Below, in pieces: positions 5,767 to 13,733 of a DNA stretch of 17,580 nt. The position numbers and the translations under genes were made by a program. The stretch covers positions 1 to 17,580 of the forward strand of contig JAGDWE010000041.1 of NCBI GenBank assembly GCA_023255965.1, written 5' to 3'. The notes below the pieces were generated by a model. The model worked only from the letters and a program-made list of their open reading frames with translations. It was not told the origin of the DNA and searched no databases. Origin of the DNA: Desulfurococcales archaeon (GTDB lineage Archaea > Thermoproteota > Thermoprotei_A > Sulfolobales > NBVN01). Each line of letters starts with the position of its first letter. Position 1 is the stretch's first letter.

Positions 5767-6114
5767 ATGGTTGAGTTTTGCCCTAAGTGCGGGACTATGT
5801 TAAGGCCCCAAAGAGAGAGTAATGGTAGGAACGTCCTGTTATGCCCTAAATGCGGTTATAGGAAGGAGGTCGGTAAGTCGGGTAAATACGTACTAAGCCA
5901 GGACATAAGGCATTCAGAACGTGAGAGGACTTTAGTTATTGAAGGCGGCGGGGACGTTAGAATCCTACCCAAAATTAAGGGGGAGGTGACCTGCCCTAAG
6001 TGCGGTAATGATGAAGCATATTATTGGATGATGCAAACTAGGAGAGCAGATGAGCCTCCAACGAGGTTCTATAGGTGCACTAGATGTAACCACGTATGGA
6101 GGGAATACGAATAA
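5767..6114 (+). CDS. tfs: Transcription cleavage factor TFS
   Basis: Archaeal TFIIS/RPA12-like factor that stimulates transcript cleavage by arrested RNA polymerase. The 115-residue protein has an N-terminal zinc ribbon (C5, C8, C26, C29), a linker, and a C-terminal ribbon (C76, C79, C104, C107). The tip of the second ribbon carries RADEPPTR, with the acidic pair D95-E96 that reaches the polymerase active site, so it should be an active cleavage factor. The ATG at 5767 is chosen because AGGTG lies seven bases upstream; a GTG at 5758 would add three residues. It ends just before hairpin motif copy B. Confidence 0.92.
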   Translation: MVEFCPKCGTMLRPQRESNGRNVLLCPKCGYRKEVGKSGKYVLSQDIRHSERERTLVIEGGGDVRILPKIKGEVTCPKCGNDEAYYWMMQTRRADEPPTRFYRCTRCNHVWREYE

Positions 6115-6132
6115 GAGATTAAAGCCGAAAGT

Positions 6133-6159
6133 CCACCCTAAAGGGCGGGAGGAGGTCAG
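6133..6159 (+). repeat. Hairpin motif copy B (right-end-like)
   Basis: CCACCC-TAAA-GGGCGGG followed by AGGAGGTCAG fills the 41 bases between the convergent tfs and Sm-like genes. The TCA of the tail supplies the TGA stop codon of the Sm-like gene on the minus strand. There is no room for an element body here, so this is either a solo end left by a lost element or a motif now serving the 3' end of tfs. Confidence 0.65.
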
Positions 6160-6611
6160 ATTTTAGGTAACTCAACATAGATGATGCTGCTCTTAGGTAC
6201 TATGAATCCCCTGTCATCGCACCTAAGCCCTAGCTCGTATCGCGATACCTTCATCAACCTACCTCTGATCCTTACACCATTAACTAGTAGCATGCTTACG
6301 TCTAGGCCTACTAAGTCATTGGTTAGTAGGGTGTCTTCTAACTCCTCTCTACGCTCTCCATGTAGCTCGCTTGCTCCTATCTCCAGATACGTAATACTAT
6401 GCCTAAAGACTATATAGAGCGAGTCCTTAACCCTTAAGCCTAATTCGTACTTAGCTACGTCGTCTACTACGCCCTCTAAGACGTCCCCGTTAACTAAGGA
6501 TAGCTTAATAGCCATACCTCTAAACCTACCATCTAAGATATTATCTCGCATTAAATCACCTACATATATGGTACTGTTGGCCGAGTAATATTTCTTTCCA
6601 AACATGTTCAT
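6156..6611 (-). CDS. Tandem Hfq/Sm-like protein
   Basis: I read this 151-residue protein as two Sm-like domains in tandem. Repeat 1 (about 32-78) and repeat 2 (about 102-149) share the order LVNG (39-42 and 109-112), a glycine-bearing bend strand, the identical block YELGLR (55-60, 125-130), and a final strand. In repeat 1 the last part reads FRHSITY, close to the Hfq Sm2 signature YKHAI; repeat 2 has PKSSIIY. Sm folds bind RNA, so an RNA-binding role is likely, but the target is unknown. A frame open to 6656 exists, but the ATG at 6611 overlaps the permease stop as ATGA and has AAGGT upstream, so I choose it. The pair is probably translationally coupled. Confidence 0.7.
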   Translation of the reverse strand: MNMFGKKYYSANSTIYVGDLMRDNILDGRFRGMAIKLSLVNGDVLEGVVDDVAKYELGLRVKDSLYIVFRHSITYLEIGASELHGERREELEDTLLTNDLVGLDVSMLLVNGVRIRGRLMKVSRYELGLRCDDRGFIVPKSSIIYVELPKI

Positions 6612-7813
6612 TCGTACCTTAATGCTTCCACTGGAACCATTTTCGACGCCTTCCAAGCAGGCAGTAGACCGCCTACCACGCCTACCATCAACGAATTACC
6701 TAACGCCCTTAGTATCAGTAAGTAGGTTATCTTAGGCTCCGATACAACAGTCCACGAACCAGCTATCCTAAGAGGTCTATATGCTATGAAGTGAGCGCCT
6801 ACGACCCCGCTTGCTATGCCTATGATGACCCCTATTAACGTCATTACTATGGATTCGTATAGAAATAGCATTAAGACATCTCTGCTACTATATCCCAGCG
6901 CCTTCAATATACCTATCTCTCTAGTCCTCTCAACAACCGACGTAAACATGGTGGACATTATTCCAGTAAATGCCACTGCGAAACTTATCGATGATACTGT
7001 AAATAGCAAATTATTTAATATGTTGATGATGTTGGTTACAGTTTTCGCTATCTCCTTAAGTGATACTATTTCAACGTTATCCCCATACATCGACTTAAGC
7101 TCATTGACCAGGGCGTCAACGACCTCAGCGCTTTTAGCAATTATGAATATCCCTGAGTAGTCCTTAATATTGAGTAGCGACTTACCTGCTTGAAGGGGTA
7201 GGAAGATCGATGCATCAGGATTAACAGGAAAGACCGTTCCATACGGGGCTAGAATACCTGCTATCCTAAATGAAACACTACTAATTACCAGCTTATCCCC
7301 CTTCATCGTCGGAATATATACTGTGATCGCCTCACCTACATCATAGTATTTAATTCCTTTAGAGATAACTACGTCATTACCTACAACACAATTAGTGTAT
7401 AGTGATTGAGGGGGAATGCCGCCCTCAGCTAATTTGCTCCCAACCACGATCTTATTAAGTAAGTTGAGGTCTAACGCATAAATAGTGACCATCATTGAAG
7501 TACCATCAGGCTTTCGAAACTGTCCTCTAGATTGATAGAATGGGGTTATGTCATTAACGTAGCTGAGCTTCTTAATCTTGTTTACATCGTTATTACTTAA
7601 TTTATAGTCCTTCGCTGGAAATATAACTACGGTGTTTTGACCTAATGCCTGTAGCTGGTTAACGATGGTGTCCGTATATCCTTCGGTGGTCCCTATTATG
7701 GCAACCATGGCCGCAGGGCCGATGGCTATTCCCAAGATGGTTAGGGCAGCCCTTAATCTCCTTTCCCTTAAGGCGCTAAATGCTAATAGGAGTAGATCTA
7801 CGATGTTAATCAA
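6608..7813 (-). CDS. MacB/FtsX-type ABC permease
   Basis: Membrane subunit of an ABC system of the MacB/LolCDE/FtsX class, which typically acts on molecules outside the membrane rather than carrying solutes across. The 401 residues show the four-helix layout: TM1 about 22-41 after an arginine-rich start, a large external domain about 45-262, then TM2 268-292, TM3 312-345 and TM4 366-386. The cytoplasmic loop VERTREIGILKALGYSS (294-310) and the terminal GLLPAWKASKMVPVEALRYE are classic for the family and contact the ATPase. The start is TTG at 7813, overlapping the preceding gene by eight bases with a purine-rich GAGGGTAAGG before it. It is the partner of the ATPase at 11447-12139. Confidence 0.88.
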   Translation of the reverse strand: MINIVDLLLLAFSALRERRLRAALTILGIAIGPAAMVAIIGTTEGYTDTIVNQLQALGQNTVVIFPAKDYKLSNNDVNKIKKLSYVNDITPFYQSRGQFRKPDGTSMMVTIYALDLNLLNKIVVGSKLAEGGIPPQSLYTNCVVGNDVVISKGIKYYDVGEAITVYIPTMKGDKLVISSVSFRIAGILAPYGTVFPVNPDASIFLPLQAGKSLLNIKDYSGIFIIAKSAEVVDALVNELKSMYGDNVEIVSLKEIAKTVTNIINILNNLLFTVSSISFAVAFTGIMSTMFTSVVERTREIGILKALGYSSRDVLMLFLYESIVMTLIGVIIGIASGVVGAHFIAYRPLRIAGSWTVVSEPKITYLLILRALGNSLMVGVVGGLLPAWKASKMVPVEALRYE

Positions 7814-10800
7814 CTTTCCTTACCCTCTTTCTAAACCACCTCAGATATAGGACCATTACGGCGATTACGAATACTACTATACATGCTATTAAGGCAACGC
7901 CATATGCGGGTATCGCGGGGAGCAATGTAGGTGTGGATGGAGTAGCAGTAGTGACGTTAGCTGTAACTGTAACGATGTACCTGCTTTCGTAAGTCCTTAG
8001 CGCGTAGAATACGTTGTAATACCTTATAACTACCTTAACGACGTAATTACCTGGCTTGACATCGCTCTTCACTACGGCCTCGAGGGAGATAGGCACCTGA
8101 GCACCTGGATCAACATTACCTATATAGTATGGCTCACAGGTCTCTAGAACTTCAGACTCTAAGATGGCTTCGGCGTGACGTAGGGGGGCCTTACCCTCAT
8201 TAATTAGAGTTGCTGAGAATGAAAGTATGCTGCCGTTCCCTACGACCTTAGGACTTAGTTGCGGTGTAAGTAACTTAATACCCATGTATCCTTCAACGAT
8301 GACGGTTGAGGTTAGATTCATGTTGTAAAACCTTCCGCCGAAGTCCTGAGCGACTACTACGAATACTATAGGGTATGGACCCTCTATTACATCCGGATTA
8401 GCTGTCACATTAAACTCCAAGATCTTGGAGCTCATGGCTGGTAAGACATCTACGTATTTGATCGGGCTGATGACCCCTAAGGCGGTGTAAGGTATGGTAG
8501 TAAATACTATTAAGTTGTAGAGTGGGGCATCACCTAGGTTTCTAATCTCATACCTAACCGTCGACAACGCCTTACCAGCGACGACTACGTTATCTATGGG
8601 CATTATGGATAGCACCCTATACTTACTACCCACATATGCCTCAGCAGTTAGGTTAAATCTCTGCGGGCTTCCCCAATGATCGAGAAAATCCAACGTAACG
8701 ATGAATTCGCGTAGTCCCTCAGATACGTTCTCTAACAGCCTCACAGGTACGTCAACATACGCTATATCACCTTGGCTGATCCTACTAGGTGTTACTGCCT
8801 GAGGAGGTAGTGGTACAGATAAATACCTACTTAAGTCTGTTGCTTGGCTAAGGTAGGGTATAGACACCTTAGATGAGTTATTAGGTAATGCCACCATCCC
8901 GGCTGGTAAGTATACATCTAACACTAAGCCATCTATTGAAGGTAATTCATCATTCCTTAAAATTACTCTAAGTAGCCCCACATCCCCCTTAGACGGGGTT
9001 GTATTCACCCAGTAGGCGCCTACGAATTTGATCGAATTCGTTATATTGCTTACGTATATGGATAGGTTAAGATACTCCAGCATCCTAATGCCGTAGCCGC
9101 CCGAATTAACTATGTAATCAACTAATAACCTACCTTCATAAACCCCTGGACTTAATGTACTTCCTAGCTCTAATGCGTAGGTTATGTTAAATTGCTGGTA
9201 CTGATTTACTGGGCCAGAGTAGTACGTATCGCATGAGGATCTACCGCTGCATGTAATTCCGTCGGGTAATTCAAGCCTAGCTATTACAGAGGATATGGGA
9301 TATGGTGCAAGGTTCGCTAACCTAATGTTTAAAACTGCCTTATCTCCAGGGTAGGCAGGCCACCTATTACTCCAATTGGCTTCCACTAAGTAGAGTTTTA
9401 ACTCCCTTGGCACATTCTCCACAGCTAATGCTATGATGCGTCTCTCCACCTTACTTATATTTAAGCTATTGAAGTATGTAACGTAGTTCACAGTTAGGTT
9501 AGTTAGGTATGTTCCAGGAGTTAGCTTTGGATCCAAGTCGATGTAGAATCTAACTAAACAGCTAGACCCCCTATCAATCCTATCACAGAAGCCCTTGCTT
9601 CCAGGGTAAGTCATTTTCATGCCCTCAGGTAAATCCAAGGAAGCAACAACTCCTGACGCTACGTCCTTACCAGTATTAATTAATCTTATGGTCAGCGGTA
9701 GAACTCTGCTACCGGGTAACGCAATCCTTGGATTAGCCTCATCGCCCCAAACAACTAATGCAGGTTCTAATTTAGCTCCAAATATTGATGGATCCCAGAC
9801 CCTGATATCAAGCGGTAATTCCCTTAGGCTTACTGAGTAGGAGTCGTCTAATCTGAGCACGTACTTTACTGAAATATTAGCTGAGTAAATACCTGGCTGC
9901 ACGTAATCATAGACGTTAATTATAAGCCTTAAGGAGCACGTAGAGTATGGTGAGATGCCGTTGAAGCAGTCCCCGCTTAGTGATGTGACCTCAAATCCGC
10001 TAGGTACCTCTACGTGCGCCTCCAACAGATCTACTTGAAACCTATCCCAGTTAGCCATTGTTACCTCATATTCCTCAGCCCTACTTCCGGGGAAGGCTAA
10101 TCCGTAGTTATTAACCCACCGAGCATTTAACACAGATACCGAGTCCTTAGGTCCTAGTACATTCAAGGTGATGTTGAACTCCTGGATAATCTTAACTGAC
10201 GTGCCTTGAAAGTCTCGGAAGTAATTAACCAGCAGCTTAAATACGTATCGACCTGGCTCTACATTACCTACGTTAATACCTGGAATAATGCAAGTGATCA
10301 ACGACCCGCTACTCAATCTATTAGCTACGGTGAAGTTGATGAATCCCTCCCCGTAAGTTGATTTAAAGCCCTCAGGAAGTAGGAGAATGCCTGAAATACC
10401 GTAGACATCATCATAGCCCACGTTCATGAATGTTATAGATATCGCTGCATTTGACGTATTTACATATACCGGCAATGGTTGATCCCTACCCCAGAAAGCA
10501 TTAACTATATCTAATGATTCTAGCTCAGTTGGAGATACTACTAAGCTTACGTTAAATACCTGCGTGACATTCGTGCTTAATCCATATAGATCTAATTGCG
10601 CATTAATAGTCAATGTAGCATTATATGCACCGTAGCCTAAGTTGCCGTCTATGTCAATATTTCTGAACGTTAACTTAATTAAATCACCTCGGCCATAGGT
10701 CACATCTACGGCCGATGTAGCATTGCTTAACCCGCCGCATGTAATTCCTTTGGGTAATTCAATATATGAGTACATATTAGTTACGGATACCTCGTCCCTG

Positions 10801-11378
10801 ACCCTGAAGTAAAATATTAAATCAACCTCACGGAATCCTAGCTCAACAGATCTTCTTAATCCATCACGGCTTGACCAATAGTAGTCGACGAGCTCTAAGG
10901 GCTGGCTTGGGAGCGAGTTAACGTGCATAGGGACGTATATTGTTGTTGAATATTCAACGTTGCCTGAGACTACATAGGTAATTCTTAGCTCGCCAGTGTA
11001 CTCCCCTCCAGCCAGGTCGCTTGAGACGTTGATGTTTGGGAAGTCTAAGGTTACTGAGTCATACCTGCTTAAGGCGACGCTTAATTCCCTATAGACTATA
11101 GAGGAGCCCTCAGAATATGTTACTAACCCTCTAGGTAACTTAAGCTCAGCGTATATCTTGCTAACCTGACTACTACCTAGGTACATTAGCGTCACGTAGT
11201 ATGTGACCTTAGAACTACCTGGGTATACTCGTAGCGGATTAAGCTGGGAGTTCCAGCCGTAGCTGATGACCTTGAAATCTAAGGGTGAGGAATTAAATGA
11301 CATGGTGTTAAGTAGTATTACTTGGGCTAATACTAGCAGTAGGATCATTAGCGCCCTGAAGCTATTTACCTTAGGCAT
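7806..11378 (-). CDS. Large surface protein with about nine tandem beta domains
   Basis: A 1190-residue secreted, membrane-anchored protein. The N-terminus has a signal-like hydrophobic segment (about 9-25) and the C-terminus one TM helix (about 1155-1180) followed by a basic tail, so the bulk faces outside. Between them I count repeat starts near 35, 161, 288, 413, 538, 660, 782, 920 and 1031, about 125 residues apart. Most begin with a strand ending in an aromatic (YGW, YYW, AFW, ARW, VVW, ANW, AYW), then PG-containing turns, a LxLPxG strand and a PGxY strand. This matches the COG1361/NEW3 type of S-layer-related beta-sandwich domains. Asn-x-Ser/Thr sites are common, suggesting glycosylation. 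ATG at 11378 has AGGTGAT eight bases upstream. The ABC neighbours suggest a joint surface or export machine; substrate unknown. Confidence 0.8.
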   Translation of the reverse strand: MPKVNSFRALMILLLVLAQVILLNTMSFNSSPLDFKVISYGWNSQLNPLRVYPGSSKVTYYVTLMYLGSSQVSKIYAELKLPRGLVTYSEGSSIVYRELSVALSRYDSVTLDFPNINVSSDLAGGEYTGELRITYVVSGNVEYSTTIYVPMHVNSLPSQPLELVDYYWSSRDGLRRSVELGFREVDLIFYFRVRDEVSVTNMYSYIELPKGITCGGLSNATSAVDVTYGRGDLIKLTFRNIDIDGNLGYGAYNATLTINAQLDLYGLSTNVTQVFNVSLVVSPTELESLDIVNAFWGRDQPLPVYVNTSNAAISITFMNVGYDDVYGISGILLLPEGFKSTYGEGFINFTVANRLSSGSLITCIIPGINVGNVEPGRYVFKLLVNYFRDFQGTSVKIIQEFNITLNVLGPKDSVSVLNARWVNNYGLAFPGSRAEEYEVTMANWDRFQVDLLEAHVEVPSGFEVTSLSGDCFNGISPYSTCSLRLIINVYDYVQPGIYSANISVKYVLRLDDSYSVSLRELPLDIRVWDPSIFGAKLEPALVVWGDEANPRIALPGSRVLPLTIRLINTGKDVASGVVASLDLPEGMKMTYPGSKGFCDRIDRGSSCLVRFYIDLDPKLTPGTYLTNLTVNYVTYFNSLNISKVERRIIALAVENVPRELKLYLVEANWSNRWPAYPGDKAVLNIRLANLAPYPISSVIARLELPDGITCSGRSSCDTYYSGPVNQYQQFNITYALELGSTLSPGVYEGRLLVDYIVNSGGYGIRMLEYLNLSIYVSNITNSIKFVGAYWVNTTPSKGDVGLLRVILRNDELPSIDGLVLDVYLPAGMVALPNNSSKVSIPYLSQATDLSRYLSVPLPPQAVTPSRISQGDIAYVDVPVRLLENVSEGLREFIVTLDFLDHWGSPQRFNLTAEAYVGSKYRVLSIMPIDNVVVAGKALSTVRYEIRNLGDAPLYNLIVFTTIPYTALGVISPIKYVDVLPAMSSKILEFNVTANPDVIEGPYPIVFVVVAQDFGGRFYNMNLTSTVIVEGYMGIKLLTPQLSPKVVGNGSILSFSATLINEGKAPLRHAEAILESEVLETCEPYYIGNVDPGAQVPISLEAVVKSDVKPGNYVVKVVIRYYNVFYALRTYESRYIVTVTANVTTATPSTPTLLPAIPAYGVALIACIVVFVIAVMVLYLRWFRKRVRKVD

Positions 11379-11425
11379 ATATGGTCATCACCTTTCGTAA
11401 ATAGTGTGAGCGAATTATTTTAAGT

Positions 11426-11433
11426 TTTATAAA
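11426..11433 (-). promoter_or_regulatory. TATA box before the surface-protein gene
   Basis: On the minus strand this reads tttataaa, about 50 bases before the ATG at 11378. Transcription would start near 11405 and include the AGGTGAT ribosome-binding site. The surface protein, permease and Sm-like genes could thus be transcribed apart from the upstream ATPase gene. Confidence 0.6.
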
Positions 11434-11446
11434 GTAATTATGGAGT

Positions 11447-12139
11447 CTAAATAAACTTCTCCCCAATAATGCTTCCATCCCTAATCAGTATCAGCCTCCT
11501 GGCTATGGAAGCTACGTTAGGATCGTGGGTAACTATTACTACCGTGTGACCTAAGTTATTTAATTTCTTCAGGATGTTAAGCACTACCTCAGATGACTTA
11601 CTATCTAGAGCCCCAGTAGGCTCATCGCAGAGTATTATAGGTGGGTTAGCAACTAATGCCCTAGCAATAGCAACCCTCTGTTGCTGACCTCCACTTAATT
11701 GGACTGGCCTCTTATTAAGCCACGATAGCTCCCCACCAACCTTAAGCAATGCGTCACGGACTAATTCCTTCCTCTTAGATCGCGGGATGCCTAACTTAAT
11801 TAACGGTAACTCAATATTCTCTTCAACGGTCATCCTATTTATTAGATTATATTGCTGAAAAACAAAGCCGATCTTGCTGTTCCTCAGCTTAGATAGCTCC
11901 TCATCATTAAGTAATGTGGTATCTACATTATCTATGAACACCTTCCCGGAAGTAGGCCTCTCTAAGGTACCGATGACGTAGAGGAGGGTTGATTTTCCAT
12001 GTCCCGAGGGACCCATTATGGATATCATCTCACCCCTGCGTATTAATAGATTTATGTTTCTAAGCGCCCAGGTCTGAACCCCGCCAGCGCTCACATACAC
12101 CTTACTAACGTTAACTAGCCTTATTACCTCATCACTCAT
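11447..12139 (-). CDS. ABC ATPase, LolD/MacB class
   Basis: Cytoplasmic ATPase of the permease encoded downstream. The 230 residues include Walker A GPSGHGKST (43-51), Q-loop FVFQQYNL (93-99), signature LSGGQQQRVAIARAL (148-162), Walker B IILCDEP (168-174) and the H-loop histidine in VTHD (H205). The RVAIARAL and GTLERPTSGKVFID patterns are those of the LolD/MacB/FtsE group. Walker A has His where Ser is usual in this group; the essential Lys-Ser/Thr is intact, so activity is expected. The start ATG at 12139 overlaps no other gene. A 68-base gap with its own TATA box separates it from the surface-protein gene, but all lie on one strand and form one functional set. Confidence 0.92.
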   Translation of the reverse strand: MSDEVIRLVNVSKVYVSAGGVQTWALRNINLLIRRGEMISIMGPSGHGKSTLLYVIGTLERPTSGKVFIDNVDTTLLNDEELSKLRNSKIGFVFQQYNLINRMTVEENIELPLIKLGIPRSKRKELVRDALLKVGGELSWLNKRPVQLSGGQQQRVAIARALVANPPIILCDEPTGALDSKSSEVVLNILKKLNNLGHTVVIVTHDPNVASIARRLILIRDGSIIGEKFI

Positions 12140-12169
12140 TAGCTGCTAACCACTTAATAATCGTGGAGG

Positions 12170-12183
12170 AAGGTATTAATTAA
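12170..12183 (-). promoter_or_regulatory. A/T-rich promoter region of the ABC ATPase gene
   Basis: The divergent gap 12140-12268 contains on the minus strand an attaattaatacc-like stretch about 30-45 bases before the ATPase start. It is the best TATA candidate, but several A/T-rich runs exist here and the choice is uncertain. Confidence 0.3.
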
Positions 12184-12225
12184 TATTACAATAAGTAGTA
12201 AATTATTAGAAACTTGTTGATTAAA

Positions 12226-12233
12226 ACTTTAAT
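12226..12233 (+). promoter_or_regulatory. Probable TATA box of the GINS-like gene
   Basis: The sequence actttaat lies about 40 bases before the ATG at 12269, predicting a start near 12255 and a leader of some 14 bases without a clear ribosome-binding site. Confidence 0.35.
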
Positions 12234-12268
12234 TAACCCCTCGTACACACTATAGTTGTAGATAGGCA

Positions 12269-12727
12269 ATGACATTATATAAGGTATTAATTAACGAGTT
12301 GCTGAATTTAAAGTCCATAGAACTAAGTAGGGATGAAGTAAATGAGTTAAGTGAGTACGTCATGAACACCATTAACTGGTGCTCTGACGTGAACATTGAG
12401 ATATGTAATGAATTCAATAAGGTCTTGAACGAATTTAGCGATGTAGTATCCAAGCTTAGGATAGTAAAGGCCGTCAACATCGGATTAGTACCTAACGAAT
12501 CGGTAGATGCCATGGTATTAAACTCATTAATCAACATCGCAAGGCGTTACTACAGATTGCTTCTTAAGGGATTGATGGATAGCAATGGCAATGTCATCGT
12601 AAGGGTCGTTAAGGATTTAAACATAGGTAATATAAGTTACTGCGCTGACTCGATGACTTCATTACCTGTACTAGAGGCATTAATGCTTTCTGAGCTAGGG
12701 TACGTTAAAATATTAGATGAGCTGTGA
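12269..12727 (+). CDS. Putative GINS replication factor subunit (Gins51-like)
   Basis: The 152-residue protein has an all-helical N-terminal part (about 1-103) and a small C-terminal domain (about 108-150) reading VIVRVVKDLN, then a SLPVLEA segment and LGYVKIL. That order and pattern match the GINS B domain (VRVLKDIP...LP...A..L...G), and helical A domain first with B domain last is the Gins51/Sld5-type arrangement. GINS joins MCM and GAN/Cdc45 in the replicative helicase complex. Conservation is weak, so this is a tentative call; an unrelated helical protein is possible. PCNA and primase genes lie 8 kb away. Confidence 0.5.
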   Translation: MTLYKVLINELLNLKSIELSRDEVNELSEYVMNTINWCSDVNIEICNEFNKVLNEFSDVVSKLRIVKAVNIGLVPNESVDAMVLNSLINIARRYYRLLLKGLMDSNGNVIVRVVKDLNIGNISYCADSMTSLPVLEALMLSELGYVKILDEL

Positions 12728-13007
12728 TCTAACCTCTCCTCCTACTTAAGTAGTGGGACTCCCTTAGAGCGGGGAGATTTGATCCGCGTTCGATTAGTTT
12801 AGTTCTGCGTCCGGATTTGGTTGCTTACACCTACCCTTAGGAGCTCGGGGGTATAGATATCACCTAATCATTACAGATGCAGCCCGAACAGATGCTGGGA
12901 GCCTCCTGCCCTTTAGGTCGGGAAGGAGGTCAGTTAATCGGTGAACGCAAGCATTTATAGTACTACGGCTATTGACGTCGTATTAGCCAGTCATTTCTTA
13001 ACATTAC
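12728..13007 (+). other. Gene-free stretch ending in motif copy C
   Basis: No reading frame of note. Upstream of the hairpin one frame gives TDAARTDAGSLLPFRSGRR, which resembles the proline/glycine-rich tail of archaeal TnpB proteins, so a decayed tnpB 3' end is possible. No TnpB zinc finger or catalytic motif remains. Confidence 0.3.
12902..12933 (+). repeat. Hairpin motif copy C (right-end-like)
   Basis: The arms CCTCCTGCCC and GGTCGGGAAGGAGG flank a TTTA loop and are followed by TCAG, giving the longest stem of the four copies (the outer CCTCC pairs with GGAGG). Orientation is the same as copies A, B and D. Confidence 0.65.
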
Positions 13008-13310
13008 CTAGCTTTCTTCTCCTCCACCTTCTTCTCCTTCCTCCTCATGCATTAGGTCGAGGAATATTTCATAGTACTCCTCCTTCTCATGCTCAAATTC
13101 CTCCTTAGATCTAAATCTCCTCCCTCCCTCACTAACTATAGATGTCGTTTTAACCTTAGATGAAGTATTTGCTGCCTCGGATATAGTATAGCCCTTCTTG
13201 CTACTGACCTCTAACCTTTCTACATACCCGCATTTAGGGCACTTAAGTACGTTTTCCTTCCCTTCCTTCCTAGGAAGGAGTAACGCACCACATCTAGGGC
13301 AGAACTTCAT
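13008..13310 (-). CDS. TFS-like zinc ribbon protein with acidic tail, no cleavage domain
   Basis: The first 35 residues are almost a copy of the N-terminal ribbon of the TFS encoded at 5767: FCPRCG (C4, C7) and CPKCG (C24, C27) with matching spacing. The C-terminal ribbon with the catalytic DE pair is absent. Instead there is a Ser/Thr/Lys linker, then a helix-like segment FRSKEEFEHEKEEYYEIF and a tail rich in Glu and Gly. The N-ribbon of TFS/Rpb9 docks on RNA polymerase, so this may be a polymerase-binding regulator without cleavage activity. Length is 100 residues with no sign of a frameshift at the end. ATG at 13310 has GAGGA just upstream, and a T/A-rich promoter lies at 13345-13354. Confidence 0.75.
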   Translation of the reverse strand: MKFCPRCGALLLPRKEGKENVLKCPKCGYVERLEVSSKKGYTISEAANTSSKVKTTSIVSEGGRRFRSKEEFEHEKEEYYEIFLDLMHEEEGEEGGGEES

Positions 13311-13344
13311 TACTTCCTCACATCCTAAGTCCTACACTTCGAGG

Positions 13345-13354
13345 TTAATAAATA
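13345..13354 (-). promoter_or_regulatory. TATA box of the TFS-like ribbon gene
   Basis: On the minus strand this reads tatttattaa, about 38 bases before the ATG at 13310. It predicts a leader of 12-15 bases that includes the GAGGA ribosome-binding site. Confidence 0.5.
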
Positions 13355-13433
13355 TTAGCACACTCATCATTCTTTAAATTACTTAATTAAAGATCAAGGT
13401 GCCGTTGGCTAAAATCAGCTTCTGGTGCCTTAA

Positions 13434-13700
13434 TCATCTATCATATGTAATACCATTCATCATATTACTAGCGCTTACACTACTAACCCACTTCTTCTCA
13501 CTGTACTTAATAAATATTAGGTAGATCCTGCTGATCCGTGAGTAATCATAACAATCACTAACTACCTCCGAGCCATCGATTAACCTAGCTACGAGCCTTG
13601 AAGATCTGACCTTAGATGATTTGCAGTCCTCCAACCTCATATCAGTTACGAATCCGTTAAGCACCAATCCCTCAATATCAAGTAGCGATTTTACATTCAC
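13434..13700 (-). CDS. Hypothetical protein, 88 residues
   Basis: I do not recognise it. The composition looks beta-rich, with two cysteines (residues 26 and 50), an RLIDGSEVVSD segment and the hydrophobic strand ISRIYLIFIKY. No signal peptide or TM helix. ATG at 13700 has GGAAGTG a few bases upstream. It is divergent from the next gene and shares its upstream region with it. Confidence 0.55.
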   Translation of the reverse strand: MNVKSLLDIEGLVLNGFVTDMRLEDCKSSKVRSSRLVARLIDGSEVVSDCYDYSRISRIYLIFIKYSEKKWVSSVSASNMMNGITYDR

Positions 13701-13733
13701 TTCCTAGACCACCATAATTCAAAATATAATAGC

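Noticed and set aside
6611..6656. Longer Sm-like protein starting at 6656
   Set aside because: The extra 15 residues overlap the end of the permease in another frame and look like its shadow; the ATGA start at 6611 has a ribosome-binding site.
13365..13372. C box ATGATGA on the minus strand near 13368
   Set aside because: No CTGA follows at a suitable distance; it lies in the promoter region of the TFS-like gene.
13398..13432. Two GGTGCC repeats in the gap between the minus-strand genes
   Set aside because: Only six bases each, direct rather than inverted, and not found as part of a larger structure.
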